From assembly GCA_963575745.1 (NCBI GenBank), contig CAUYUJ010012658.1, forward strand, positions 181,001 to 245,000: a DNA stretch of 64,000 bases, in the 5' to 3' direction. Below are positions 1-10,639 of the stretch, piece by piece. This DNA comes from Prorocentrum cordatum (taxonomy: Eukaryota > Sar > Dinophyceae > Prorocentrales > Prorocentraceae). A program made the position numbers and the translations under genes. The notes beneath the pieces are model-generated. The model worked only from the letters and a program-made list of their open reading frames with translations. It was not told the origin of the DNA and searched no databases. Position 1 is the first letter of the stretch; every line of letters starts with the position of its first letter.

Positions 1-1
1 G

Positions 2-451
2 AAACGACGAATACGCAAGCACACACGCCATCAGTTATATCGACATGACGATCCAGATTTTCAGCACCAGTTGCGACAGCATCTGGCCAGCGACGGACCA
101 CCGTACGACCCAAGCAACACATACGCACACACCGGACAAACGGTAACAACATCATACAAAGAGGTCCAGGAGGAACAACATCAACACCAACATCCGCATA
201 CTTACGACGAAGATGACGACGAAACCATCCGATTCCCACGGACATTCATCAAGCAACGCAGAAACACACCGCACTCCCACGAGCCCTCGTCGCAACAGCG
301 TTGGAGGAGCGCAGCGGGCCATAAGCTCGCTCGTGCTGTGGCCGAGGACCATATTGGCGGAAGCGGCGGAGGCCTTTTTCTGCGGGGCTGCGGTCGCAAA
401 ACATCTTGGCGGAACCGGCGAAGGCGTCTTTCCCCGGAGTGGCGGATGTAA
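2..451 (+). CDS. Partial open frame cut by the left edge, unknown product
   Basis: The frame is open from the window edge to a stop at 449-451, so its start lies outside. The first ~100 codons look protein-like: basic and rich in His/Gln, with an acidic patch (DEDDDE) near 205-225. From about 290 onward the composition changes to Gly/Arg-rich sequence encoded by an imperfect repeat (TTGGCGGAA-CCGGCGAAGGC type, 350-435), so the real coding part probably ends before that. No domain was recognised. It could be the C-terminal end of another transposon protein or a chance frame. Confidence 0.2.
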   Translation, partial: KRRIRKHTRHQLYRHDDPDFQHQLRQHLASDGPPYDPSNTYAHTGQTVTTSYKEVQEEQHQHQHPHTYDEDDDETIRFPRTFIKQRRNTPHSHEPSSQQRWRSAAGHKLARAVAEDHIGGSGGGLFLRGCGRKTSWRNRRRRLSPEWRM

Positions 452-639
452 ATGGCAAAGATGGCGGACGCATTGCTCCACCGCATGAGCCGGAGTAGTG
501 CTATCATCTCTCGCGTCACGTCGTTCCATTATTGTTCGTATGGCGCCCCAATCGCGTGGCCACCCAGGCCCAAAGTGTCGCTTGCGAGCGCCTGGCCGGC
601 GCGCGGGGGCCCCGGAGGCCATTCGCGGCGCGAGGCGAC

Positions 640-1674
640 ATGCCCCTTTCCGCAGCTGCACTGGAGCAGCGCCACGGGCCCGAGCTTCGGCGGAATCCCC
701 TTTCGGCGTGCACCTCGGCGCGCCGGTTGTTCAACGCACTGAAAGATCGCAAAGTGGACGTCACGGAGGCGGCTGTGAAACATTGGTGGGGCAAACACCG
801 TGTGGACTCACCTGTGGCCCAGCCGTCCACAGCGAAGGAGTTGGACGACCTGTACGGGGACTTCGCTCGGGAGGCGCTCCGGTTTTCGAAAACAGCTTTT
901 CTCCTTTGCAAGGCATTCTGGGAGCGGCCCGAGCCAGTCCATGTGACGGACGGAGTGGCCAAGACGTGGATAAAAAACTACAGTGGCGCGCCCGCGATGC
1001 AGAACATCCATTCCGCAGGGGACCTAGAGCTCAAGCACGGCCAGGCTATCCAGGCAGGTTTCACGGGTGATGCGAATGCATTGAAAGATTGGCTGCGTGA
1101 TGAGCTGCACCTGCTTGTGGCCAACCGCGTGTGCTTGTACTGGAGCTCGAAAGACTGGAGTTCGTCTGGGTACCTCTTCAGCAGCCGGATGGTGGAGCAG
1201 AGCATTGGCGGGGAGTTACGCGCGGATGTCGACAGCGCCCGCTTTGCCACACATGCCGGCTTGGAGGGGATCGTGGCCAGCTTCGCGGAACAACAGCCCC
1301 CAGTTCGAGTTTCTGTGCCGGTCCTGGCGGCTTGGCATGCCACCTACCATCCCGACGGCGACCCTGTGCTTGTGAAAACAGCAGAGGAGCTCGATGCCAT
1401 CGTCGAGGATGCGGTCAGGTCGCGTTACGCGGCGCTGTCCTATTGGTCACTCAAAAGCTCGTTAGAGCGGAGGCGGAAACCCATCAAGGCGACGCTCCCC
1501 GTGTGCAGAAAGTGGCTCGAGACGCACGGCGGCGCTGACTCGGAGGTGGCCGCGCGGGGCGGGGCGCGCGCTGAGCCTGGAGCGGGAGACCCAAACCCAC
1601 GCCGTCCCAAAACCAGACGAGGTTGGTGTTCGCCCAGGGTTTCCTGCGTGCGATCCTCTTGCCATCTTCGTTGA
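640..1674 (+). CDS. Helitron-like protein, N-terminal array of HTH-like modules
   Basis: The first in-frame ATG is at 640; the open frame extends upstream without another ATG. The protein shows about five diverged copies of a ~60-70-residue module, each ending in a pattern like V.V(T/S)..V...W...(Y/H): VDVTEAAVKHWWGKH, VHVTDGVAKTWIKNY, LLVANRVCLYWSSKD, VRVSVPVLAAWHATY and IKATLPVCRKWLETH. The spacing and the Trp-ending helix look like recognition helices, so DNA binding is inferred. The array continues in the +2 frame of the next segment. After about 1545 this frame is GC-rich and low quality while frame 2 becomes protein-like, so the true junction is near 1530-1560 and the stop at 1672-1674 is probably not the natural end. 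Confidence 0.55.
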   Translation: MPLSAAALEQRHGPELRRNPLSACTSARRLFNALKDRKVDVTEAAVKHWWGKHRVDSPVAQPSTAKELDDLYGDFAREALRFSKTAFLLCKAFWERPEPVHVTDGVAKTWIKNYSGAPAMQNIHSAGDLELKHGQAIQAGFTGDANALKDWLRDELHLLVANRVCLYWSSKDWSSSGYLFSSRMVEQSIGGELRADVDSARFATHAGLEGIVASFAEQQPPVRVSVPVLAAWHATYHPDGDPVLVKTAEELDAIVEDAVRSRYAALSYWSLKSSLERRRKPIKATLPVCRKWLETHGGADSEVAARGGARAEPGAGDPNPRRPKTRRGWCSPRVSCVRSSCHLR

Positions 1675-2362
1675 AAAGGCTGGTCTTCGCAGGAAACTCC
1701 AAGCCTACATTGGCCTCGGCGGAATTGGAGGCGGCGCGCGTTTCAATTTCCCATCAGGAGGACGATGCCCCGCAGGCCGTCGTGCCAGGAAGAGGCCTGC
1801 CGCAGCACCATTCGAAGAGCCCGGGGTGGCAGGGGCGCAGGAACCCATGGTCCTCGACAACTCCCGCGCGGTGGAGCGGCATGTCGGGAACCGCTATCGT
1901 GACGAGGTGCTTTGGTATGGGCTGGGCACCGAGAGGCTCTTGATGCGAGACATATTGGAAGATTGGGGATACCGAGTATCCGCGCAGACCTGCCGGCATT
2001 GGTTGGACGCGCGTGCCAATATTTTCCACACCGACCTTGGGAGCAGAGGCTACGAGCGGCATCGTTAGCAACTGCTCCGGTGGCATCATGTGGACGGCCT
2101 GACAAGCAACGATATTCAGAAACGGTACTTCGACGAGTTCGGGCAACACACATCCCGGGAACATCTGCACCGATGGTTGCGGCGCCCTGCTCAGGCATTG
2201 CGAGAGCTGAAGAGCAACGAGGACATCCACACCCACGCGTGCGGAGAGGTGCTGCTCGAGAAGTTGCAGACAGGCATGACGCTCGATGAAGCGACCCAGT
2301 TTGTTCTTCGCGAGTATCTGGTGGCGATCCCCAAGGATTCGTGGGGCGGGGGGGCCAAGTAA
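1541..2362 (+). pseudogene. Helitron-like protein, continuation of the HTH-module array with in-frame stop
   Basis: Frame 2 is protein-like from about 1541 and encodes two further copies of the module found upstream: YRVSAQTCRHWLDAR near 1970-2015 and LTSNDIQKRYFDEFG followed by HTSREHLHRWLRR near 2097-2190. The second reads as a good helix-turn-helix. A TAG at 2066-2068 separates them with no other damage, and CAG to TAG is a one-base change, so this looks like a nonsense mutation in a once continuous frame. The frame ends at TAA 2360-2362, just after a run of G (2345-2354) where a slip would move it toward the next segment. Confidence 0.5.
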
Positions 2363-2414
2363 CTGCGAGAGATGATCCCACCGGAGGGGGCTGGCAGGGG
2401 ATACGGGGGGATCC

Positions 2415-3031
2415 GTGCAAGGGGGGCATCTCTCGCATGCGCGTGGACCCCCGTCACAGGGGCGGGTGGCAGCGTACCGGAGGTATCGGGAGCAGACGGC
2501 GGACGTGCAAATGACTGTCGCCAGACTGGAGCAGTCTCACTGGCGATGGCTATACGGCCGCGTCGCAGGTTTCCCCAGGGTTGGGCGTTACGACGTCCAG
2601 GCCCGCGGGCAGCGTGGAGGCGTCCATTCGGGTGAACTGGCGGCCTTGACCGACATACGGGCGCAGTTTTGTACGGCTGAAAGCCTGACCGAGGAAGCGG
2701 TGCCCGTGGACACCATGCGGCGGTTTTTCGTGAAGCACGAGATGCATGCCCGGCTGGTGGAGGAGTTCCCTCCGGCGACCGTCAGGGTGGATATGGTGAG
2801 CCCTGCGACGGTGGAGCCGTACAGGAAAATGCTTGGGGAAGATTTGCCGGACACGGCGGACGCAGCGTTGGGCGTTCGGAGAGGAGAGGGGGTCAACCGG
2901 CTTTACGAGTGCTCCAAGCAGGTGGCCGTTGATGATGGCATCGTCGCTTGGCCGCTGGCGTGCGCGGAGGCCTGCTTCGTGTCCGCGTACGCCGAGGCGA
3001 AGTGCAAGGAACCGCCGAAGGCTTTGATGCA
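2415..3031 (+). CDS. Helitron-like protein, middle segment
   Basis: This frame-3 segment follows the HTH array. It is protein-like from about 2460 (VAAYRRYREQTADVQM) to about 3020 and includes a further module-like stretch, VPVDTMRRFFVKHEMH near 2700-2750. No catalytic motif is visible. The open frame itself continues to 3233, but the recognisable protein appears to move to frame 1 at about 3028, just after a frame-1 TGA (3025-3027). Whether that is an intron, a frameshift or a sequence error cannot be decided here. Assignment to the Helitron-like gene rests on position, strand and the shared module. Confidence 0.4.
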
Positions 3032-3901
3032 TCACCACCATGCTTGGCCAGGGCCCTCTTGGCCCCGAGACTGTGCATACACCTCTCAGCCTTGCCTGGA
3101 GCGGCGTGCGCGCCGTGGAAGGCCCAGGATGGCCCTGGCCAGGCAGGGTGGTCCTGTACGGTGCTTTCTGCGTCGAGGAGCTGTTTGCGTGCCAGGTGTG
3201 GGACGGCGGCATACTGTCGAGCGAGCAACGTGAGTGGCCATGGAAAACGCCCAAAAGCGATTTTGAGTTTTGGGTGCGGTACGGCGCCTGGTCGTTCTGT
3301 GGGCAATGCGGTTCTCTACATTTCAATGCGAATTATTTCACGGGCACCATGCTAGGAAGCGCAGACATGGCAGAGCTGCATGGGTGCATCCCTACTGAGC
3401 CCATGGAGCATGTGGATGGCCAGGTCGGAGTCACGTCCCGGTGGTGGTACCGCGCTGGCATGTACAAGCCCGCCGCGCTGTGTGGCAAATGTGTCCCCAT
3501 GCGCGAGCACCAGAGGCCCATCGCAGGCGCTGGGCCCGCACTGTTGGCCGGCATCGCCAGGGCGGGGAGGAGAATGCGAGCGGCGGCTGATGCGGCCAGG
3601 CGCAAGCGGCTCGGCAGGGGCTTCCAGGGCAAGGCAGCGGGAAGAGGCGGTCGAGCTGGTCGCGGACACCAGGGCGCGCCCGCGCGCCAAGCTCGAGGCG
3701 GCGGGGCCGGGGCGAGTTCCCAGCGCGGCCGGGGTCGCGCTGCAGGGCGTCGGGGGTCGCTGGCTGGCGGCGGTCGCGCAGTCAAGCGCGGGCCGGCGGA
3801 CGTGATGGACCCGGTAGTTGGTCGTGCGGGCGGGGCGAAAGTCCGGAAGACCTCGGAGCTCTATCGAATTCCCCGCTTGGCCGTGGAAGGGACTGCGCCA
3901 G
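3028..3901 (+). CDS. Helitron-like protein, CxxC segment ending at intron 1
   Basis: Frame 1 encodes an aromatic-rich stretch with two CxxC pairs, CGQC (3298-3309) and CGKC (3481-3492), about 60 residues apart, which could form a zinc-binding site of the type found ahead of the Rep domain in many Helitron proteins. It continues through an Arg/Gly/Ala-rich linker (about 3560-3800) to RTSELYRIPRLAVEGTAPG. The proposed donor is after G3901, giving exon CCAG and intron start GATCGG. If the 175 bases 3902-4076 are removed the frame continues as ...APG-DGWAGENVTWP in frame 2. The linker is also open in frame 2 (to 3805), so the reading through it is uncertain. Confidence 0.45.
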
Positions 3902-3903
3902 GA

Positions 3904-4073
3904 TCGGCGGCGCGCCGAGGGAGCGCAGGGGGGGAGAGGGTTTCTTAAAAGGCAGGGTGCTTCTCAGAAACCCTCGGAGGCGTTTAAGAAGCCCCCCGGA
4001 GGCCTCGAAGAAGCCCCCAGCCGTCTTAGAAACCTTACCCCCCTCCCCCTGCCCTCCGTCGGCGCGCCTCCGA
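3904..4073 (+). mobile_element. Introner-like element 1 (intron within the Helitron-like gene)
   Basis: A 170-bp element bounded by imperfect inverted repeats (left TCGGCGGCGCGCCGAGGGAG; right end, reverse-complemented, TCGGAGGCGCGCCGACGGAG) continuing through a G-run and a TTTCT(T/A)A motif. It is flanked by a perfect 5-bp TSD, CAGGA, at 3899-3903 and 4074-4078. The interior carries the family signature of CTTCTCAGAA and TTAAGAAG stretches. Of the possible cut points within the TSD, only 3902-4076 gives an AG acceptor (CAG/GA); the donor is then GA. GA-AG introns are known in dinoflagellates. Removal restores a continuous reading frame across the site. Confidence 0.75.
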
Positions 4074-4076
4074 CAG

Positions 4077-7000
4077 GAGACGGCTGGGCTGGCGAAAATG
4101 TCACGTGGCCGCGGTACCATGGAGGTGATTTCGTCTATCTTGGTACCCAGGGGCCTTCCATGCTCGATCTTACTGATTCGGAGAAGAAGGCCTTGCAGAT
4201 CGTGATTTTGACTGTGAACAAGGAGGAGGAGATGTTCTGGCAGAAGGGGCGCCCCCGCACGCACAAGAACTGGAAGAAGGTCGGAATCTCTCGCGCGCGC
4301 TTCTGCCCGAAGCTCGTGCAGGAGTCCTCCATGCCGACGGCCAGGGCGAAGGCCGCCTATCGATATTTGAGAGCGAACAACAAGTTCTACAGTGTCATCA
4401 ACGACATGCAGCGGAGGCGCCTGGACGGCAGCGACCCACACGGCCTCAACATTTCCTCTTACGACTTATTTGTGGTCCAGGCCGGCTGGGAGTGCGCCAT
4501 TTTTCCTTGGCTATACCCGGAGACCGCCTTCACTGACAGTGGCATTGCGCAGCATTATCAGGACGACGCCGACGACAACCAGAACCGGTGCGTCTCCATA
4601 GGCTTGTCTTTCACGAAGAAAGCGCTGTCCTCTGTCAGAGTATACTCGGAGAACACGGACCTGCAGTTCTATTTATACGAGCGGCAGCTCGCCAAGAGGT
4701 ATTTCGACGCGCACACGAGAGCACGGGCCTTCGGAGTGACTGCCGACGCCATGGCTCGAGAGGCACAGGGGAGCACAGGGTTTTGGGAGGTCACGCAGCT
4801 AGCATGCGCCGACATGGTGCGTTTGCAGATGAGCCGCCTTCATGACCAGCGGCACCACCCGGACATCTACAACTACGGGCGCACGGCTCGGGACGACGAT
4901 CCATCGATGAGCGCACTTCCGAACTTATTCATTACAGTCGCCCCTGCGGAATGGAAATTTCCGATGCCGTACTTCTTGGAACCGTATAGACAGTGCCTCT
5001 TCGCCGGAGCTTATGTGATGGCCATCCACATGTACAACCTTGTGAGGTGCATCTTCCTTTTCATGTTTCACGCTGTTGGGAACCGATATTTTCGGGTGGT
5101 GGAGTGGGCCATGAGGACGGAGTACCAGGGGCGGGGCACGCCGCACTGGCATTTCTGCGCGTGGGTGCTCTTCGCCAGCGGCGTCACCGCGGCGACGCTC
5201 GCCGGCCGCATCGGCGCGACTGGCATGCCGCTGGCCGCCGCGACGGGCTTCTTGAAGGTGCTTGGGGGCCTCTTCTTGTGCGAAATCGACATCCAGGTCG
5301 GCAGCGGGCGCCTTAACTATATAAATGGGTACGTATCGAAAGACCACGATGCAGTTGATGTTGGTCTCGGCGAATACGTGCAGCGGGGCCAAGTCGCCCC
5401 GTGGCTGGCTGCCTACAGGCTTCTGGCCAAAAGCGCCCCCTGCGTGCCTGAGGTCGCCCTTCGCATGGCCGCCGTCCCGGAATTCAAGCGGAGCTTTGCG
5501 GACGTGTTGATGTACCCGCCGCAGCCCGTCGACGTGCAGACATTCGAGGGCCGCCAAAAGAATTTCACCACCAAGATGTATGGTTTCTACCTCGCAGAAC
5601 AGCAAGAGGTGGTGAAACGGGGCGGCTACGTGCGCGAGAGTTTCTTGGCGTGGCACAGGACGAAGGAATACGACTCGCACACCCAGGGCTTCCGTACAAG
5701 AGCGGCGAGGACGGCTTCACACGGCAAGGCGACCTCGAACGTAGTTTCCTGCAGGTACTGGTACGAGCTGCACGATGGGTACTTCGGCCAGATGATGCTC
5801 TCACAGTTTCCCCACCTTGCAGCAGCCGACATATTGCCCAAGCGGGCCCGACATTTGAACTGCCAGAAGAACCTCGCTGGCGCCATCGAGTACCTGATGT
5901 CGTGGACGTGGTGCGGGTGGGAGGATGCGCCAGAGCTTCGCGCGGGCGGAGGACTCATCCGAGCGGAGGGCGGCGTGGTCTTCCATGAGACGGCCTTGCC
6001 TTTGAACGTGGGGCCGAACGGTGATCTCCGCGCTCTGGGGGATGGCGTTCCTCCGACGCCGGGCGCGGAGAAGCTGGGCGTTGCAGGATCGGCAGTCTTC
6101 TCCAATCACCGCGTCGCGTACCGCTACCTGAAGGACATCTGCATGCGAGATCTGGAATATAACGGGTGCCGGGAAGATCGCGTGAATACGTTCGGCGTGA
6201 AGCAAGATGCTGAATTCCTGTTGTACCAAAGGGTCCTCGACTCCCAGACCGACGCCGAGTACCAGCGTTGGCAGCAGGAGTGGGACTCCACCAACAGGCC
6301 CCAGTATCTATCTCGGCAGTGGAGCGCTGAGCAGAACAAGGTGCTGAAGTTGGTGCGAGAGCGCACTGAGGTGGATGACGAACACGGGAAGCAGGAGCAG
6401 AAGTGCGCGGACGACCAGGCCCTCTTGGAGAAGAAAACGCAGACCAGGCGTTGGCTCTACGTCGCCGGACAGCCGGGGAGCGGGAAAACTGCAGTCCTCC
6501 TGGAATGCGCCTTGCGAGCTGCGGCACGCGGCATGGGCGTCCTCATCGTGTGCCCGACGGGCCAGCTGGTCCACAGTCTGAAGGCCCAGATCCCAGACAG
6601 GGACGGCGTGGAAAACATCAACATCGACACCCTCCACGGAGTTCTCAAGTACCAGAGGCCAAAGCAAGACGGCAAGGTACGCTGGAGTCCGCCGTCCGCC
6701 ATGCGACGTATGGATTTGATCCTCGTGGATGAAGCGTCCCAGTACGCGAACCAGGATTGGGCCAGATTCTTCCAGACCGTGCGCTCCCAGCCGCACCTGC
6801 CTTATACAGTGGTCGTCGGGGATTTCCAGCAGTTGACGCCCGTGAACTTGAGGAAGAACCGCGGCGAAGATTCCTACGAGCCCACATTGTGTCAGCAGCA
6901 CTGTGGGTGCATGGAACAGGTGGAGCTGACGACGATATATCGCAGTGATGATCCTGATCACTTGGTCTTCGTGAACGGGATCCGGACCCAACAGCCGAGC

Positions 7001-7420
7001 AGGGCCTTGTTGCACTCTTACTTCGGGGACAGGCATTGGACGGGAGATTTGCAGCGATGGGTTGGGCACAGCCTGACGGACGAGGTCGAGGGGGAACCGT
7101 TCACGTGGCTGACGCAGACGAATGCAGGGGCCGATGAAATTTGTCGCGAGACGCTGGCTTTCCTTGGCATCCACAGCAGTGACTTGGCCGAGGGCGCTGA
7201 CCCCGACCCGGATTGCAAGTCCACGCTGAAGATATTGGCTCGGCCAGGCTTGCGCTTGCGACTCACGCGGAACTTGGACAAGCAGCGCGGGTTTGTCAAT
7301 GGGGCGGTGGTCACAGTGGAGCAGAGCTTGGACGGCAACGAGGCGTTCACTGCTCTTCTCTGCAGCACAGGGAATCGCGTTCTGGTGCATCCGATCTATG
7401 CCTGGGATCGACAGAAAGGT
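4077..7420 (+). CDS. Helitron-like Rep (HUH-Y2) plus Pif1-type helicase, main exon
   Basis: This long clean frame holds the catalytic core. PNLFITVAPAEW (about 4917-4952) starts the Rep-like region. GRGTPHWHF holds the metal-binding H-x-H (HWH, 5144-5152), and YINGYVSK (5318-5341) holds the two candidate nicking tyrosines with the trailing Lys. The helicase follows: Walker A GQPGSGKT (6467-6490), Walker B LVDEAS with Asp-Glu at 6728-6733, and GDFQQLTPV (about 6815-6845). The Rep would nick and join single-stranded DNA and the helicase unwind it during rolling-circle transposition (family knowledge). Motifs V and VI lie beyond the interruption at 10100-10411. The raw frame runs on into the satellite to a stop at 9290-9292, giving a false Thr-rich tail. 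Confidence 0.85.
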
Positions 7421-10094
7421 TTGGCGGCGGCCCCGGGGGGGAAATCAGAAGGGGCGGGCCTTCTCAGAAGGCCGCGGGGCTTCTCAGAAGCAACAGGTAC
7501 AACAGATACAACAGATACAACAGATACAACAGGTACAACAGATACAACATATACAACAGATACAACAGATACAACAGATACAACAGATACAACAGATACA
7601 ACATATACAACATATACAACCGATACAACAGATACAACATTTACAACAGATACAACATATACAACAGATACAACATATACAACATATACAACATACACAA
7701 CATATACAACAGATACAACAGATACAACATATACAACATATACAACATATACAACAGATACAACAGATACAACAGATACAACATATACAACAGATACAAC
7801 ATATACAACATATACAACATATACAACATATACAACAGATACAACAGATACAACAGATACAACAGATACAACATATACAACAAGTACAACAGATACAACA
7901 TATACAACATATACAACATATACAACATATACAACAGATACAACAGATACAACAGATACAACATATACAACAGATACAACATATACAACAGATACAACAT
8001 ATACAACATATACAACAGATACAACATATACAACACATACAACATATACAACATATACAACAGATACAACAGACACAACAGACACAACAGACACAACAGA
8101 CACAACAGACACAACAGACACAACAGACACAACAGACACAACAGACACAACAGACACAACAGACACAACAGACACAACAGACACAACAGACACAACAGAC
8201 ACAACAGACACAACAGACACAACAGACACAACAGACACAACAGACACAACAGACACAACAGACACAACAGACACAACAGACACAACAGACACAACAGACA
8301 CAACAGACACAACAGACACAACAGACACAACAGACACAGCAGACACAACAGACACAACAGACACAACAGACACAACAGACACAACAGACACAACAGACAC
8401 AACAAACACAACAGATACAACAGATACAACAGATACAACATATACAACAGATACAACAGATACAACAGATACAACAGCTACAACAGCTACAACAGATACA
8501 ACAGATGCAACATATACAACATATACAACAGATACAACATATACAACAGATACAACAGATACAACAGATACAACAGATACAACAGATACAACAGATACAA
8601 CAGATACAACATATACAACAGATACAACATATACAACATATACAACATATACAACAGATACAACAGATACAACAGATACAACAGATACAACAGATACAAC
8701 AGATACAACTGATACAACAGATACAACAGATACAACAGATACAACAGATACAACAGATACAACAGATACAACATATACAACAGATACACCAGATACACCA
8801 GATACAACATATACAACGTATACAACATATGCAACAGATACAACAGATACAACAGATACAACAGATACATATACAACATATACAACATATACAACATATA
8901 CAACAGATACAACATATACAACATATACAACAGATACAACAGATACAACACATACAACATACAACAGATACAACAGATACAACAGATACAACAGATACAT
9001 ATACAACAGATACAACAGATACAACAGATACAACAGATACAACAGATACAACAGATACAACATATACAACAGATACAACAGATACAACATATACAGATAC
9101 ACATACACCAGATACAACATATACAACAGATACAACAGATACAACATATACAACATATACAACAGATACAACAGATACAACAGATACAACAGATACAACA
9201 GATACAACAGATACAACAGATACAACAGATACAACAGATACAACAGATACAACAGATACAACATATACAACAGATACAACAGATACAACTGATACAACAG
9301 ATACAACATATACAACATATACAACAGATACAACAGATACAACCGATACAACAGATACAACAGATACAACATATACAACAGATACAACATATACAACATA
9401 TACAACATATACAACAGATACAACATATACAACAGATACAACAGATACAACAGATACAACATATACAACATATACAACAGATACAACAGATACAACAGAT
9501 ACAACAGATACAGCATATACAACATATACAACATATACAACATATACAACATTTACAACAGATACAACAGATACAACATATACAGCATATACAACAGATA
9601 CAACATATACAACAGATACAACACATACAACATATACAACATATACAACAGATACAACAGGTACAACATATACAACAGATACAACAGCTACAACAGCTAC
9701 AACATATACAACAGATACAACAGATACAACATATACAACAGATAGCACAGATACAACATATACAACATATACAACATATACAACATATACAACATATACA
9801 ACATATACAACATATACAACAGATACAACAGATACAACAGATACAACATATACAACATATACAACATATACAGCAGATACAACAGATACAACAGATACAA
9901 CAGATACAACAGATACAACATATACAACATATACAACAAATACAACAGATACAACAGAAGCCCCCCCCGCCATCCAGTCAGCCTTCATTCGGATCCACAA
10001 AAGGCTTCCCAGAAGGCGGGAAGGTTTCTGAGAGGCCCCGCGGCCTTCTCAGAAAGCCCGCCCTTTCTGCCTTTTCCCCCGGGCCCGCCGCCGA
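7421..10094 (+). mobile_element. Introner-like element 2, expanded by a 9-bp satellite
   Basis: Long TIRs bound this 2674-bp element. The left arm begins TTGGCGGCGG and the right arm, reverse-complemented, TCGGCGGCGG. They stay alignable for about 70 bp through CAGAA(G/A)GGGCGGGC and a GGCCGCGGGGC block to TCTCAGAA. The flanks are AAGGT (7416-7420) and ACGGT (10095-10099), a 5-bp TSD with one mismatch. Removing element plus one TSD copy (2679 bases) joins GGT at 7418-7420 to TGT at 10100 in frame and rebuilds the helicase between motifs III and V. Cutting after AAG would give a GT donor, but the acceptor side now reads ACG instead of the expected AAG, so splicing may be lost. Almost all the interior is satellite. 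Confidence 0.75.
7495..9958 (+). repeat. 9-bp satellite (ACAGATACA and variants), about 270 copies
   Basis: Tandem nonamer ACA-GAT-ACA with two common variants, ACATATACA and ACAGACACA, mixed irregularly, plus rarer ones (ACAGCTACA, ACAGGTACA). A homogeneous block of the ACAGACACA variant runs from about 8070 to 8412 (~38 copies), which suggests a recent local expansion. The period is a multiple of three and the unit has few stops, so several frames on both strands stay open for hundreds of codons. These translations (Asp/Tyr-Thr-Thr, Gln-Ile-Gln, Val-Val-Ser) are artefacts of the repeat. Confidence 0.97.
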
Positions 10095-10099
10095 ACGGT

Positions 10100-10411
10100 T
10101 GTCACCGACGGTTTGTGCCTTGCTGCTACGGCTACGCGACCACCATCCGCAGGGCCCAGGGGGCCTCGTTGCACCGTGGATGCATTTACTTCGATGAGAA
10201 ATGGAACAAGCACGTGGCGACCCGCGGGTACGGATATGTGGCAGTGTCCAGGTTCCGGACGAGGACTGGGTGCCACATCTTCGGCAAACTCAGGCGCACG
10301 GACTTCCTGCCGGTGGGGCAGGCTAAGGAGGACGAGGTCCGGATTAGGACCTGGAGCTCGGTTTTCAGAGGCGGCCCCGGTGGTGGCGAAGGCAACTGCA
10401 CGCCCAGCTGA
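10100..10411 (+). CDS. Helitron-like Pif1-type helicase, C-terminal exon
   Basis: Frame 2 resumes the helicase. FVPCCYGYATTIRRAQGASL (about 10112-10171) is the motif V region of Pif1/RecD-like helicases, where the usual form is A-x-T-I-x-K/R-x-Q-G. GYGYVAVSRFR (about 10226-10258) matches motif VI. The stretch ends FGKLRRTDFLPVGQ and the frame stops at 10409-10411. Motifs V and VI complete the ATPase started by Walker A and B in the exon ending at 7420, which is the strongest evidence that the 2.7 kb between them is an insertion. The reading frame after about 10370 may shift toward the acidic tail. Confidence 0.75.
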   Translation, partial: CHRRFVPCCYGYATTIRRAQGASLHRGCIYFDEKWNKHVATRGYGYVAVSRFRTRTGCHIFGKLRRTDFLPVGQAKEDEVRIRTWSSVFRGGPGGGEGNCTPS

Positions 10412-10639
10412 TTTTGTTTGGTGTCCCCCCTCCCCCTGGATTCGTTTTTTCCGGGCCCCTGGTTGTGGCACCGGGGGGGTCCAACAAAACATGTTGGGAA
10501 CGATGATCTTCCTTCGTTTTCATTTTGGGGTCTTCAGGGGGGGAGGGGGGGCCTTTCGCCGCCATGGATGTTCCATGGGAGATCCTGGCGTAATTTGGGC
10601 GGCCGTCGCCAGTTGCCTTCGCCTCCGCATGCCAGTCTT

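Noticed and set aside
7396-10031. Several open frames of 280-900 codons on both strands through the 9-bp satellite
   Set aside because: Each is a direct translation of the nonamer. They overlap in many frames and end at random phase changes.
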